Part shown: piece after piece, positions 37,840-45,277 of the stretch | Numbering within the stretch: position 1 is the stretch's first letter | How the letters are laid out: every line of letters starts with the position of its first letter | Source: Roseateles_B sp051857535 | GTDB taxonomy: Bacteria; Pseudomonadota; Gammaproteobacteria; Burkholderiales; Burkholderiaceae_C | Assembly: GCF_051857535.1 (NCBI RefSeq) | Contig: NZ_JBPZGY010000016.1 | Location: 31,700 to 95,699 of the forward strand | Direction: 5' to 3' | DNA: 64,000 bases | Position numbers and translations under genes: made by a program | Notes under the pieces: model-generated | What the model was told of the DNA's origin: nothing | Seen by the model: only the letters and a program-made list of their open reading frames with translations | Databases searched by the model: none

Positions 37840-38262
37840 TCAGGGCTTGGTCCAGATCTGGGAGGCCTGGTCGAAGCTCCAGGCCGAGGCTTGCTCGGCG
37901 GTGCGGGGCCAGGTCTTGTTGGCCAGCTCGGCCTCGTTGAGCAGCCAGACATCGCGCACCTGGCCGGTGAAGTCCAGCGTGTAATGCACGGTCAGCTTCT
38001 GGCCCACAAGGGAGGAGGCGAAGACCAGCAGGTTGTCCGCGCCGCGGATGCGGGCGCCAGGCGCCAAGCGGGTCACCTTGCCGTCCAGCTGAAGCTCGGG
38101 GGGCGTGCTGATGAGCATTTCCGAGCGAAGGGCGTCGGCGGGGAACTGGCGGTGGGTCTGGGCCTGGACGCTCGACGCGCCCAGCAGGCTCAGGCCGGCA
38201 AGCCCCGCCAGGATCAGGCGCAGGGCCGGGCGGCGGGGCGGTGTGTGTGCACAGCGGGACAT
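37840..38262 (-). CDS. Exported hypothetical protein
   Basis: A 140-residue protein with a signal peptide (LRLILAGLAGLSLLGASSVQA) and a short soluble domain (LSQ-free, with GARIRGADNLLVFASSLVG and LTVHYTLDFTGQVRDVWLL). Similar small periplasmic proteins follow miaB in related genomes, but no function is known to me. Confidence 0.65.
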   Translation of the reverse strand: MSRCAHTPPRRPALRLILAGLAGLSLLGASSVQAQTHRQFPADALRSEMLISTPPELQLDGKVTRLAPGARIRGADNLLVFASSLVGQKLTVHYTLDFTGQVRDVWLLNEAELANKTWPRTAEQASAWSFDQASQIWTKP

Positions 38263-38487
38263 GGTATCAATCCAGTGGCTGCGGGGATGGGCAGGGTGCC
38301 CGACCCGGGTTGAAGGAGGCCAGCATCATCGCATGCTACCTGCAGCAGGCCTGCGGCCTGACCGGGAGTGTCCGTGATGACCTCTCCGTGTGGCCGCTGC
38401 TTGGGCTACTGCTTTTGCAGCTGACTTGGCGTCTTTGGGCGTCTTGGGGCGTCTTTGGGTGGTCATGCCTGCGGTGGCGGGCGCATG

Positions 38488-38520
38488 AAAAAACCCAGCA
38501 AACTTGCGCTTGCTGGGTTT
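38488..38520 (-). terminator. Original terminator of tRNA-Met, left outside the island
   Basis: AAACCCAGCAA and TTGCTGGGTTT are exact arms around ACTTGCGC. On the minus strand the hairpin is followed by TTTTTT. It lies just left of the tRNA 3'-end remnant and in the right direction to have served tRNA-Met before the island split the locus (inference). Confidence 0.7.
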
Positions 38521-38522
38521 TC

Positions 38523-38549
38523 TTGTCTGGTGGGCTTCAGGGAATCGAA
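38523..38549 (-). other. Left attachment site: degenerate copy of tRNA-Met 3' end
   Basis: TTGTCTGGTGG at 38523-38533 equals 62443-62453 exactly. After a one-base gap, GCTTCAGGGA and TCGAA continue the match with the 3' end of tRNA-Met (62453-62470). The two copies are direct repeats about 23.9 kb apart. The left copy lacks a complete tRNA. This is the expected footprint of a tyrosine recombinase that integrates into a tRNA 3' end. Confidence 0.75.
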
Positions 38550-38579
38550 AACCTAGCTCAGAGCCTTGCGATTGCCCGC

Positions 38580-39497
38580 TCAAGCTGACGGGACTTTAGC
38601 ATGACTCCCCAGAGTTGCCCCGGCCTCATTGAAGCTGGCTCTTTGGCATGCTCGCGTGGCCCGCTCGAACTCGACCAGCCGCTTGAGCCGAGCTTGCCGA
38701 CCCAGCTTTGCAAGCTGTTCGGACTGCTTTGCGAGCTCGGCAAACGCCTGGTTTGATCCAGCGGGAGCCATGAAGTCGTCTTGGGCCAGGTCGCCGACGT
38801 CAGGGGCATGTTTGGTGTTGCAGCCACTGCGACGACCTAGGCTGAGCGCCCGAGGTCGTGGAGTCGGTGAACGACTGTCTGTATCCACAAAGCGCAGTTC
38901 TAGTCGCTGGAGCTGTGCAATGAGCTGTCGGGGGAAAGGGAGCGCTGTGAAGACGCCCTTGTGCTTCAACTCTTGGACCGTCGCCTGCTGCTTGCTTGTG
39001 AGTAGGTCTGCTTCTTCGAGCAATCGGGCCAGCTCGGCGTCACCAGCGTCTACGGGCGATGAATACCTCAGCTGATCACAGACGGCTGCAAATCGCTCAA
39101 GGCTGTCCAGCAGCGAATGCTTGGCTTGGCTGAAGGTCTTCAGTTCAGCCAGTCTTGCCTTTGATGATGCCAGCGCCTGGGAAGCGCCAACGCTCACGGC
39201 CTCTGCTGCTCGCGCCTGTGAATACCCAGCGGCGATTGCGCTGCCCTCATCAAGCCAACCGTTCGCGATCGCAGCACGCGCGACCTTCTGGTAGTCGAGT
39301 TCCTTCATCCCACTCTCACCAGTGGTCCAGCGGTTCCACTTTTTGGCCGCCGCTGCGTCGCCGACCCCAGTGAGGGTCAGCATGATTTGCGCTGCAGGCA
39401 AGGCTCCAGAGCGCCGGTTAACTTCTTCCGTGAGCTGCTGAGCCACTAGGCGCTGTGCCGTGGTGTGTAGCCCCCGTGCTCCGAAGGTCCTGGACAT
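38580..39497 (-). CDS. Hypothetical island protein, possible DNA-binding
   Basis: A 305-residue, helix-rich, Ala/Leu/Gln-rich protein. The N terminus (QRLVAQQLTEEVNRRSGALP, then AAQIMLTLTGVGDAAAAKKW) looks like a plasmid-type DNA-binding or KfrA-like start, but the match is weak. The C-terminal part has basic helices (LKRLVEFERATRACQRA). It is the outermost gene at the left end of the island and divergent from the AlpA-like gene. No confident function. Confidence 0.55.
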   Translation of the reverse strand: MSRTFGARGLHTTAQRLVAQQLTEEVNRRSGALPAAQIMLTLTGVGDAAAAKKWNRWTTGESGMKELDYQKVARAAIANGWLDEGSAIAAGYSQARAAEAVSVGASQALASSKARLAELKTFSQAKHSLLDSLERFAAVCDQLRYSSPVDAGDAELARLLEEADLLTSKQQATVQELKHKGVFTALPFPRQLIAQLQRLELRFVDTDSRSPTPRPRALSLGRRSGCNTKHAPDVGDLAQDDFMAPAGSNQAFAELAKQSEQLAKLGRQARLKRLVEFERATRACQRASFNEAGATLGSHAKVPSA

Positions 39498-39593
39498 GGA
39501 TATGTCACCATCAAATTAAAACGTCCTGGACTATAAGGCAGTTGGACAAAAAAATAAGAGCATCCAAGACAAAGCAAAATGAAAGGACGCCAT

Positions 39594-39806
39594 ATGTCTA
39601 GGGCAGCAAAGAGCAGTGCAGATCAGCAAGAGCCCACCCTGTTCATGACAGCCAGCGAGGTTGCGCGCGCCCTGCGAGTTGGGCGCTCGACGCTGGATCA
39701 GATGGTGGCGCGCGGCGCCTTTCCCCAGCCCGTCCGGTTCACTTCCAAAACGGTTCGGTGGCCTCGTGCACAGGTCGAAGCCCTGGCGCTTGGTGGGCGG
39801 GCATGA
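39594..39806 (+). CDS. AlpA-like helix-turn-helix regulator/excisionase
   Basis: A 70-residue protein with a MerR-type HTH of the AlpA/excisionase group (FMTASEVARALRVGRSTLDQ, with GAFPQPVRF and VRWPRAQVEAL). AlpA-type proteins activate or assist excision of P4-like islands. A GAAAGGA site precedes ATG 39594. The stop overlaps the next gene (ATGA). It probably acts on the integrase or att sites of this island (inference). Confidence 0.8.
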   Translation: MSRAAKSSADQQEPTLFMTASEVARALRVGRSTLDQMVARGAFPQPVRFTSKTVRWPRAQVEALALGGRA

Positions 39807-40054
39807 GTCCTGTCCTCGTCCCGCTGGACCAGGCCGGCCTCCCTTTCTCGGTGGGGTCGCTTTACACGTTGCGCCGGCGCCATGGCTGGCTGTGGATGAC
39901 CAAGGTCGGGCCTGATGGCCACACCGGGCGGATCCTGTGGGTTGACCTGCCTGCTGCGGCCCAATGGTTCTCGGCGCGTGGCCGCACGGCCTTAGCCGAG
40001 TCACTGGCGGCAAAGGCAGTTCAGATTGAGCAGGGGAGGAAGGGTGGCCAGTGA
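39803..40054 (+). CDS. Small probable DNA-binding protein
   Basis: An 83-residue protein translationally coupled to the AlpA-like gene by ATGA. It has a compact start (LPFSVGSLYTLRRRHGWLWM) that suggests a small helix-turn-helix and an Ala-rich C-terminal helix (AAAQWFSARGRTALAESLAA). It may work with the upstream regulator. The function is unknown. Confidence 0.6.
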   Translation: MSPVLVPLDQAGLPFSVGSLYTLRRRHGWLWMTKVGPDGHTGRILWVDLPAAAQWFSARGRTALAESLAAKAVQIEQGRKGGQ

Positions 40055-40182
40055 CTGACAAGCAGTCACTGGCCGGGTCAAGCAGGAGGGAGCGCCTGAC
40101 AAATGCACTGGGCGGTGCTGGGCGTCGATCCTATCTGTTTACCTGCAGCGACGCTTGAACAGTTGCTGGCTGGCCATGCGCC

Positions 40183-41880
40183 ATGTCAGCACGTCTTGCA
40201 CAAGCGCTTCGCCGCGTCGTTCTGCGCGGCTCCGACGGTCAGCCGTGGTCACAGAGGGCCAGCAAGCCAGTGCTGGACGTGCTGACCGTCCTCTGTGATG
40301 CGGCATTGGATCAGGATCTGCACGCACCGGTGCGGCTCTTCGTCGAGGAGGTCGCGCGACGGGCATCCAGGAAAGTCAGATCCACGCAGACGGCCTTGGC
40401 TGTGGCCGCCGAGCTCGGCCTGGTCTGGCGGCTGCCAGAGCAGCGTACCGAGGCCATCAGAAGGCCGTGGGGCTGCTTGATTCACCCAGCGCTGATCCTC
40501 ATCGCATCGACCGACAAAAAGCCTGGCCGCCGAGATGCGCCAAAGCTGTTTTTTCCCCGACCGTGGACGGCTGATCTGGCGAGCTTCGAAGTGCCAGAGG
40601 TGGGCCAAGAATCGACCGGGGCGGAATGTGACAGGGGTGCATTGAATGCACCCAAGAAGGTAAAGAAAACCATACACAGCCCGCCGCTCGCTCGCGCCGT
40701 TCACGGCCAGCTCCGCCTGAGCGGGGCTGGGGCTTCAATCGGCTGGTCGGTCAAAGAACCATCCCTGGGGGCCTTAGGCACCCAGGGGGGCGCGTGTGGC
40801 CCTGGCCGTGAGGCCGGGCCGGGGCGAGTTGGGCAGGTGGGCAACTGGGTGGCGCCGAGGCCTACGAGGGGCCCTGTGGCCGCTCGGGCAGCCAGGGACG
40901 AAGGTGCTGCGCGCGCCGAGGCGTCGGTGAGCCCGTTTGCCCGTCTGGTCAAGGCGAAGCCCCTGGCGCCCGACGGTGCCTGGGCGGCTGAGCCGGCCTG
41001 GCAGGCCGACGCCTTCTGGAGCTGGCTCACGGCCAGTCTGCGGCCGTCCGGTTGGGCCGGCGCCGTCGAGTTCTTGGGCCAGAAAAGACTCAGAACTGGC
41101 CCGAAGGCTGGCCAGCGCGGCGCGCCATACCCCGTCCCAGGCGCCAAGTTCCCTGGCCCGATCAGCAAAATTCAAGATGCGTGGCCAATGGCATTGGCGG
41201 GCGCAGCGGCGCGTCGTGGCGAGGTTGTGATGAGGTTGTTGGGGGAGCACCCGCTATTGCTGGTCGATGACCTTAGGTCCGACCAGTTGCCAAAGCTCCT
41301 GCTGCTCGGGCCTGCGGCTGTGCTGGAGACGAGCCCGGACAACTTTCAGGCGTCGCTTGTTGCCCCGCGATGCCTGACCGGTGATGAGCGCGCTGCTGCG
41401 AATCGCGCGCTTGCGCGACGGCTTGGCGCCGACCAAGGGGCGACAGGGCGGGATCAGCTGCGTCGCGTGCCTGGGTCAATGAATGCCAAACCGGCGTTAT
41501 CCGAACCGTTCTGCTCGAGGTACATCCCAGGCCCGTTGCCGGGCACCATCAGCGACGAGCTGCTGGCGCAGCTTTTGGTCGAGGGGCAGCAGGACCGTCC
41601 GCAACATGCAGAGACCATGCGAAGCGCCGCATTGCCCGATGTAGCGGCGATGGCGGGTAGGCGACCGGAACGGACAAATGACAGCGATGAGGACTGGAAG
41701 CTGATCTCCAGGCAGCTGCGTTCTGGCATCAAGCCTGAGGCCGTGGTGGACCAAATCGCAGCTCTCGCCGATGAGCGTGGCAAGTGGGGCGGCGGCGCGC
41801 GTGCACGCGCCTATGCAGAACGTAGCGTGGATGAATGGCTGCGCCGATATGGCGCAGAACTCAGCCGGCGGCGCGGCTAG
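40183..41880 (+). CDS. Replication primase, RepB/MobA-C type, with N-terminal winged-helix-like region
   Basis: A 565-residue protein. The C-terminal half matches the RepB-type DNA primase of mobilizable plasmids: HPLLLVDDL near residue 355, VLETSPDNFQASLVAP near 382 and QLRRVPGSMNAKP near 427. The first 90 residues look like a winged helix (LFVEEVARRASRKVRSTQTA). The middle (about 170-280) is low-complexity Gly/Pro/Arg. It could prime complementary-strand synthesis after transfer or support replication of the excised circle. No clear ribosome site precedes ATG 40183. Confidence 0.75.
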   Translation: MSARLAQALRRVVLRGSDGQPWSQRASKPVLDVLTVLCDAALDQDLHAPVRLFVEEVARRASRKVRSTQTALAVAAELGLVWRLPEQRTEAIRRPWGCLIHPALILIASTDKKPGRRDAPKLFFPRPWTADLASFEVPEVGQESTGAECDRGALNAPKKVKKTIHSPPLARAVHGQLRLSGAGASIGWSVKEPSLGALGTQGGACGPGREAGPGRVGQVGNWVAPRPTRGPVAARAARDEGAARAEASVSPFARLVKAKPLAPDGAWAAEPAWQADAFWSWLTASLRPSGWAGAVEFLGQKRLRTGPKAGQRGAPYPVPGAKFPGPISKIQDAWPMALAGAAARRGEVVMRLLGEHPLLLVDDLRSDQLPKLLLLGPAAVLETSPDNFQASLVAPRCLTGDERAAANRALARRLGADQGATGRDQLRRVPGSMNAKPALSEPFCSRYIPGPLPGTISDELLAQLLVEGQQDRPQHAETMRSAALPDVAAMAGRRPERTNDSDEDWKLISRQLRSGIKPEAVVDQIAALADERGKWGGGARARAYAERSVDEWLRRYGAELSRRRG

Positions 41881-42205
41881 GCGGCCGGCTGCGTTCTGAC
41901 CGCTTCGGCTTTGACGCATCGGCCATCACACGCGCCACGGCGCGCTCCCTGACCTTCAGCCCGCGTTCGGCGAGCGCTGCGGCAATCGAGTTCGCGGTGC
42001 GGCCGCGCTCCCGCATCTTCAGCAGATCGCGCGCGATCCGTTTCAGTGCTTCCGTCTGGGTCAGGCGCGTCGCCGGTGGCGGCACGCCTGCGAGTTGCTT
42101 CCCAAGGCGGTCAATGTCATCGAGCGTCCACGCTTGGGGTTCGCTTCGCAGTCCTGTGATGGCTTTTTGGTGGTCTTCGTGCTGCTCGGCTGGGTGCTCG
42201 GACAT
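41861..42205 (-). CDS. Hypothetical helical protein of the mobilization region
   Basis: A 114-residue, highly charged protein with the pattern LTQTEALKRIARDLLKMRER, then TANSIAAALAERGLKVRERA, resembling helix-turn-helix segments of plasmid mobilization or control proteins. It is convergent with the primase gene (20-base overlap) and divergent from mobC, with the oriT candidate between. Function unknown. Confidence 0.55.
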   Translation of the reverse strand: MSEHPAEQHEDHQKAITGLRSEPQAWTLDDIDRLGKQLAGVPPPATRLTQTEALKRIARDLLKMRERGRTANSIAAALAERGLKVRERAVARVMADASKPKRSERSRPPSRAAG

Positions 42206-42360
42206 GGCATTCGCAATGGCAAGTGGACGGCATTGAAGTGTCCGAGTTCGGCGGATGAGTCTTGCATCTTGCGCGCCACTGTTCAGGCTTCGTTCAGCCG
42301 TTGTTCAAGCGCCGCTTTGCGGTTGTCGTGAGCATGGGAGCCGTACACGGAAGGCGGGGA

Positions 42361-42426
42361 GCAAGGTGTAACTAGAGAGGCGGAATCCGCCCCTCTAGTT
42401 GACCTTGCCAGGGGGGATCCCCCTGG
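42361..42426. other. Candidate origin of transfer (nested palindromes)
   Basis: Arms GCAAGGT (42361-42367) and ACCTTGC (42402-42408) enclose a second pair, AACTAGAGAGGCGG and CCGCCCCTCTAGTT (13 of 14 match), around AAT. Directly after is CCAGGGGG/CCCCCTGG around GAT (42408-42426). The site lies 65 bases before mobC, where oriT is usual for MOB modules. The nick position cannot be fixed by eye. Confidence 0.55.
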
Positions 42427-42490
42427 ACCCCGCCCGCCACTTCCTTCGGTCGCAGCGGCTGTCTTGCTGCCGTTGCCGCTCCAGAACTTC

Positions 42491-42886
42491 ATGCGCCAGC
42501 AGCCCATCACTGTCGATCAAAGCAAGCGTGCCAAGCGGCGCGGACCTGTCCCGGCTGCTCCGTCGGAGCTGCGCACGCTCCATGTCAGCGTGCGGCTGAA
42601 CGCCGATGAAATGATCGCGCTGGACGCAGCACGCGCGTCCGTGAGGATGCAGCGCGGCGAGTTCCTGCGAGCTGCTGCGCTGCATCAACTGCCGCCCACG
42701 ATTCCGGCTTTGAACCGGGATGCGTGGATCGAGCTGTCGCGTGCCGCTGGCGCGCTTGCGCAAATTGCGCGCCGCGTGAATCTCGCGCACGCTGGCGCGG
42801 CCGAACTGCTGCCAGAGCTGTCCGAGATGACCGCGGTGCTGGCCGACTTCCGGCGTTCGTTGATTGGCGCGGAGGTGCGGCCATGA
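42491..42886 (+). CDS. mobC: MobC-type relaxosome accessory protein
   Basis: A 131-residue basic protein with a ribbon-helix-helix start (LHVSVRLNADEMIALDAARA) and the MobC-like C terminus (WIELSRAAGALAQIARRVNL). MobC helps open oriT for the relaxase. ATG 42491 is preferred over 42464 because the charged start follows it. It overlaps the relaxase gene by ATGA. Confidence 0.8.
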   Translation: MRQQPITVDQSKRAKRRGPVPAAPSELRTLHVSVRLNADEMIALDAARASVRMQRGEFLRAAALHQLPPTIPALNRDAWIELSRAAGALAQIARRVNLAHAGAAELLPELSEMTAVLADFRRSLIGAEVRP

Positions 42887-44589
42887 AGGCGAAGGTCGTG
42901 CGCGGAGGTGGCTTCAGGGGCTGTCTGAACTACGTGTTCTCAGCACTCAAGGGGGCTGCACATCAGGACGGTGTCGTGCCTGTTGTCGCCGGCAACATGG
43001 CTGGCACCAATTCTCGTCAACTCGCGGCCGAGTTCAAGGCAGTGCGACAGCTACGGCCTGACATCAAGCGCCCGGTCTGGCACTGTGCCCTCAGTCTTCC
43101 CGATGGCGAGCGGCTGACGGCGCAAAGCTGGAAGCGTGTCATCGACGACTTCATGAAGGAATGCGGCTTCAGTCCCGCACATCCTTTTGTGGCTGCACTG
43201 CACGAGGACACCGATCACCAGCACGTTCACTTGGTGGTTTCACGCGTCGCGCTCGATGGTGCCGTTTGGCTGGGCCAGCACGAGGCGCTGAAGGTCATTG
43301 AGGCGAGCCAGAAGGTCGAGGTGCGGCAGGGGCTTCTCCGGACAGTTGGCCTCCGCCCGCGTGCAGGTCAGAAACCCGCAGACCCCGAAGCCATCAAGCC
43401 CAAGCGCGACCGCGTGCGCAAGAAGAGCCTGCAGCTCGAACGCCTGGGCGTGCAGCCGCCCGACGCCCGCGCGCTCGCGCTGGCCGCGCGTGAAGCGCTG
43501 GCATCGGCGGCCAGCGCCGATGAACTACGCGTCGCACTTGCCGAGCGCGGCATCAACGTCGAGTTCTCGCGTCGGGGCCATGGCCCCGACGGCGAGATCG
43601 CTGGTTGGCGCATTGAGGGGCTGTCGGGCTCCACGGTAGACAGGGCTCTCGGCTGGGGGCGCGTGCAGAAGCAGCTCGACGCCAACGCCGACACCCGCCG
43701 GCGCGCGAAACGCGCAGTGGCTGAGAAGGTCTCTCTCACTCATCACAACCGCCGAAAGGAATCCTATGGATATCAACCCCATCAACGTCAGTGGCGAAGC
43801 CCTCAGGCCCGCGCTGCATGGCGTCGCCGAACTGCCAAACACCTGCTGCACCTCCTGTCCCTCAGCAATGTGGCACCGCTCCGACTCCGAGATTCGCTGC
43901 CTGTGCAGGGTCGCGGGCTCGCTGACCTGGGGGCCGGAGACCGAGCACCAGCTGCAGCTGGTGGAGTGCGATGGCCGGCTCGAATCGCTGGCGATGGGGG
44001 GCGCGCAATGACTGTCGCCATTGATCCCAAGTCGCCCAGCGCAGTGGCGGCCGCCGCTGAGCTCGAACAGATCCTTCGCGGCCTGCCGCGCGCCCAGCTC
44101 GAAGAGCTGAAGGAAACCGCCACCAACGCTCGTTCGGCGGTCGCCGTCGACGACCCGCGCGTTGAGGCGATCGAGCGTTTGCTACGGCGACTGGCAACCC
44201 TCCTGTGCAAATGCCTTGGCCTCGCGCACGCCGGCGGATTCACTGAGGCGGAGGTCGCGGCCGCGCGCGACCAATCCTTGCGTCGTGCCCTGGTCCAGCG
44301 CATCGACGAAGAGCTGTCGCAGCGCGCTCAGCGCAAGCAGCGGCCGACGGAGGAGGCCATCAAGGCAGCATCGGCTGAAGAGGTCGTGGCCATGCCAGCA
44401 GATGGAATTGCTGCGCGGCGCAGCGAGCGACTGATGGCGGCCGCGAAGCTCGCCGACCAGCAAGCAACGGCGCCCGTGGTGTACACGATCGTCAAGCAGC
44501 AGCATGACGCCAGGCGACCCGCACCCGTTCCGACCGAGGTCGCCGCCGAGGAAGACCAGCAGTCGCGCCATCCGGCGCCGAGGGGCTGA
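42883..44589 (+). CDS. MobA/VirD2-like relaxase; open frame continues without stop into the next gene
   Basis: Residues 1 to about 290 form a HUH relaxase: Tyr17 in GCLNYVFSALK and the metal-binding motif HEDTDHQHVHLVV (His107, His112, His114, His116). It would nick oriT and carry the strand during transfer. After about residue 290 the frame has no stop for 280 codons. It passes through a region that codes better in the +1 frame (43766-44011), then runs in frame into the gene starting at ATG 44008. The product is therefore either a 568-residue protein or a relaxase that has lost its own stop. The start overlaps mobC (ATGA). Confidence 0.75.
   Translation: MKAKVVRGGGFRGCLNYVFSALKGAAHQDGVVPVVAGNMAGTNSRQLAAEFKAVRQLRPDIKRPVWHCALSLPDGERLTAQSWKRVIDDFMKECGFSPAHPFVAALHEDTDHQHVHLVVSRVALDGAVWLGQHEALKVIEASQKVEVRQGLLRTVGLRPRAGQKPADPEAIKPKRDRVRKKSLQLERLGVQPPDARALALAAREALASAASADELRVALAERGINVEFSRRGHGPDGEIAGWRIEGLSGSTVDRALGWGRVQKQLDANADTRRRAKRAVAEKVSLTHHNRRKESYGYQPHQRQWRSPQARAAWRRRTAKHLLHLLSLSNVAPLRLRDSLPVQGRGLADLGAGDRAPAAAGGVRWPARIAGDGGRAMTVAIDPKSPSAVAAAAELEQILRGLPRAQLEELKETATNARSAVAVDDPRVEAIERLLRRLATLLCKCLGLAHAGGFTEAEVAAARDQSLRRALVQRIDEELSQRAQRKQRPTEEAIKAASAEEVVAMPADGIAARRSERLMAAAKLADQQATAPVVYTIVKQQHDARRPAPVPTEVAAEEDQQSRHPAPRG
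43766..44011 (+). CDS. Small Cys-rich protein overlapping the relaxase frame
   Basis: An 81-residue protein in the +1 frame relative to the relaxase. It has its own GAAAGGAAT ribosome site, strong G/C third-position bias, and a possible zinc site (CCTSCPSAMWHRSDSEIRCLC). In the same stretch the relaxase frame reads as Arg/Ala/Gly-rich shadow. It is coupled to the next gene by ATGA at 44008. Function unknown; it may belong to the mobilization set. Confidence 0.65.
   Translation: MDINPINVSGEALRPALHGVAELPNTCCTSCPSAMWHRSDSEIRCLCRVAGSLTWGPETEHQLQLVECDGRLESLAMGGAQ
44008..44589 (+). CDS. Hypothetical helical protein, in frame with the relaxase
   Basis: A 193-residue protein (MTVAIDPKSPSAVAAAAELE) rich in charged helices. 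Its ATG overlaps the stop of the 81-residue gene (ATGA), so it is probably translated by itself, although it is also the C-terminal part of the long relaxase frame. It ends just before the next gene's GTG. No known domain was recognised. Confidence 0.55.
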   Translation: MTVAIDPKSPSAVAAAAELEQILRGLPRAQLEELKETATNARSAVAVDDPRVEAIERLLRRLATLLCKCLGLAHAGGFTEAEVAAARDQSLRRALVQRIDEELSQRAQRKQRPTEEAIKAASAEEVVAMPADGIAARRSERLMAAAKLADQQATAPVVYTIVKQQHDARRPAPVPTEVAAEEDQQSRHPAPRG

Positions 44590-44590
44590 C

Positions 44591-45277
44591 GTGCAGAGCG
44601 CGCAACGGCCCGCCGCCGGTCAACTCGACACTTGGATCTTGTGGACGGAGCTGAGATCTGGGGTGAATTCCTGGGAGTCGCCGTGTCGGCACCGCTTCCT
44701 GATCTTGCTCGCTGCCCTCGAGCAGCGCGCTGAATGCCTCCGCGTGTTGAAGCGCTCGGAGAAGAAGCTGAGCGACGCCAGAGCCGTGGTTCAGACATTC
44801 GCGCTGTGGCGCCGGCTTTGGGCGCCAGCTGGCTATCGACAGGCATGTGAGCGACTGCTCGCAGCTGAGCAGGCGCATGCCCAGGTCAAGCGCTCCATCG
44901 CTGGCATTGATGTCCTGCCGAGAGATCTCGTCGGCATCGCTCAGCAGGAGATTGATCGGTTGCGACCACTGGTGGCGCAGGAGGACGCAGACGCCAAGGC
45001 TGTCAGACAGAAGCAGTTGGCCGACGAAGCCGCAGCTCTTGCTGCCGCGACCGCCGCCGCAGCAGCGGCCGCAGCTGCGTCAGCCAAGACACGAGAGCTG
45101 GAGCTGCTCCCTCTTGATGCAGCCGACGGCGGTGCTGACGCGGGTGCATCGAGCAGCGGCAATGAAGGCGGTGCCGGCGCGCCAGCGGCTGGCCCTTCTT
45201 TCACCTTCGACCCGCTCTCGCTCTCGCTGAGCGATGACGACGAGCCAGAACAGCATTCCTTTGAGGCGCCGCGATGA
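44591..45277 (+). CDS. Hypothetical coiled-coil protein
   Basis: A 228-residue protein with a GTG start one base after the previous stop. It is helical with a probable coiled coil (around LERSEKK-type heptads and RLLAAEQAHAQVKRSIAG), an alanine run (AAALAAATAAAAAAAAASAK) and an acidic tail (SLSLSDDDEPEQHSFEAPR). The stop overlaps the DotA/TraY-like gene by ATGA, so it may work with that membrane protein. Function unknown. Confidence 0.6.
   Translation: MQSAQRPAAGQLDTWILWTELRSGVNSWESPCRHRFLILLAALEQRAECLRVLKRSEKKLSDARAVVQTFALWRRLWAPAGYRQACERLLAAEQAHAQVKRSIAGIDVLPRDLVGIAQQEIDRLRPLVAQEDADAKAVRQKQLADEAAALAAATAAAAAAAAASAKTRELELLPLDAADGGADAGASSSGNEGGAGAPAAGPSFTFDPLSLSLSDDDEPEQHSFEAPR

Noticed and set aside
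38425..38460. GGCGTCTT repeated several times in tandem
   Set aside because: Short local slippage repeat of about 10 bases with no link to a gene; not a CRISPR array or iteron set.
38326..38583. Minus-strand frame of 85 codons near the left island border
   Set aside because: Basic low-complexity translation over the tRNA remnant and terminator; no ribosome site or coding bias.
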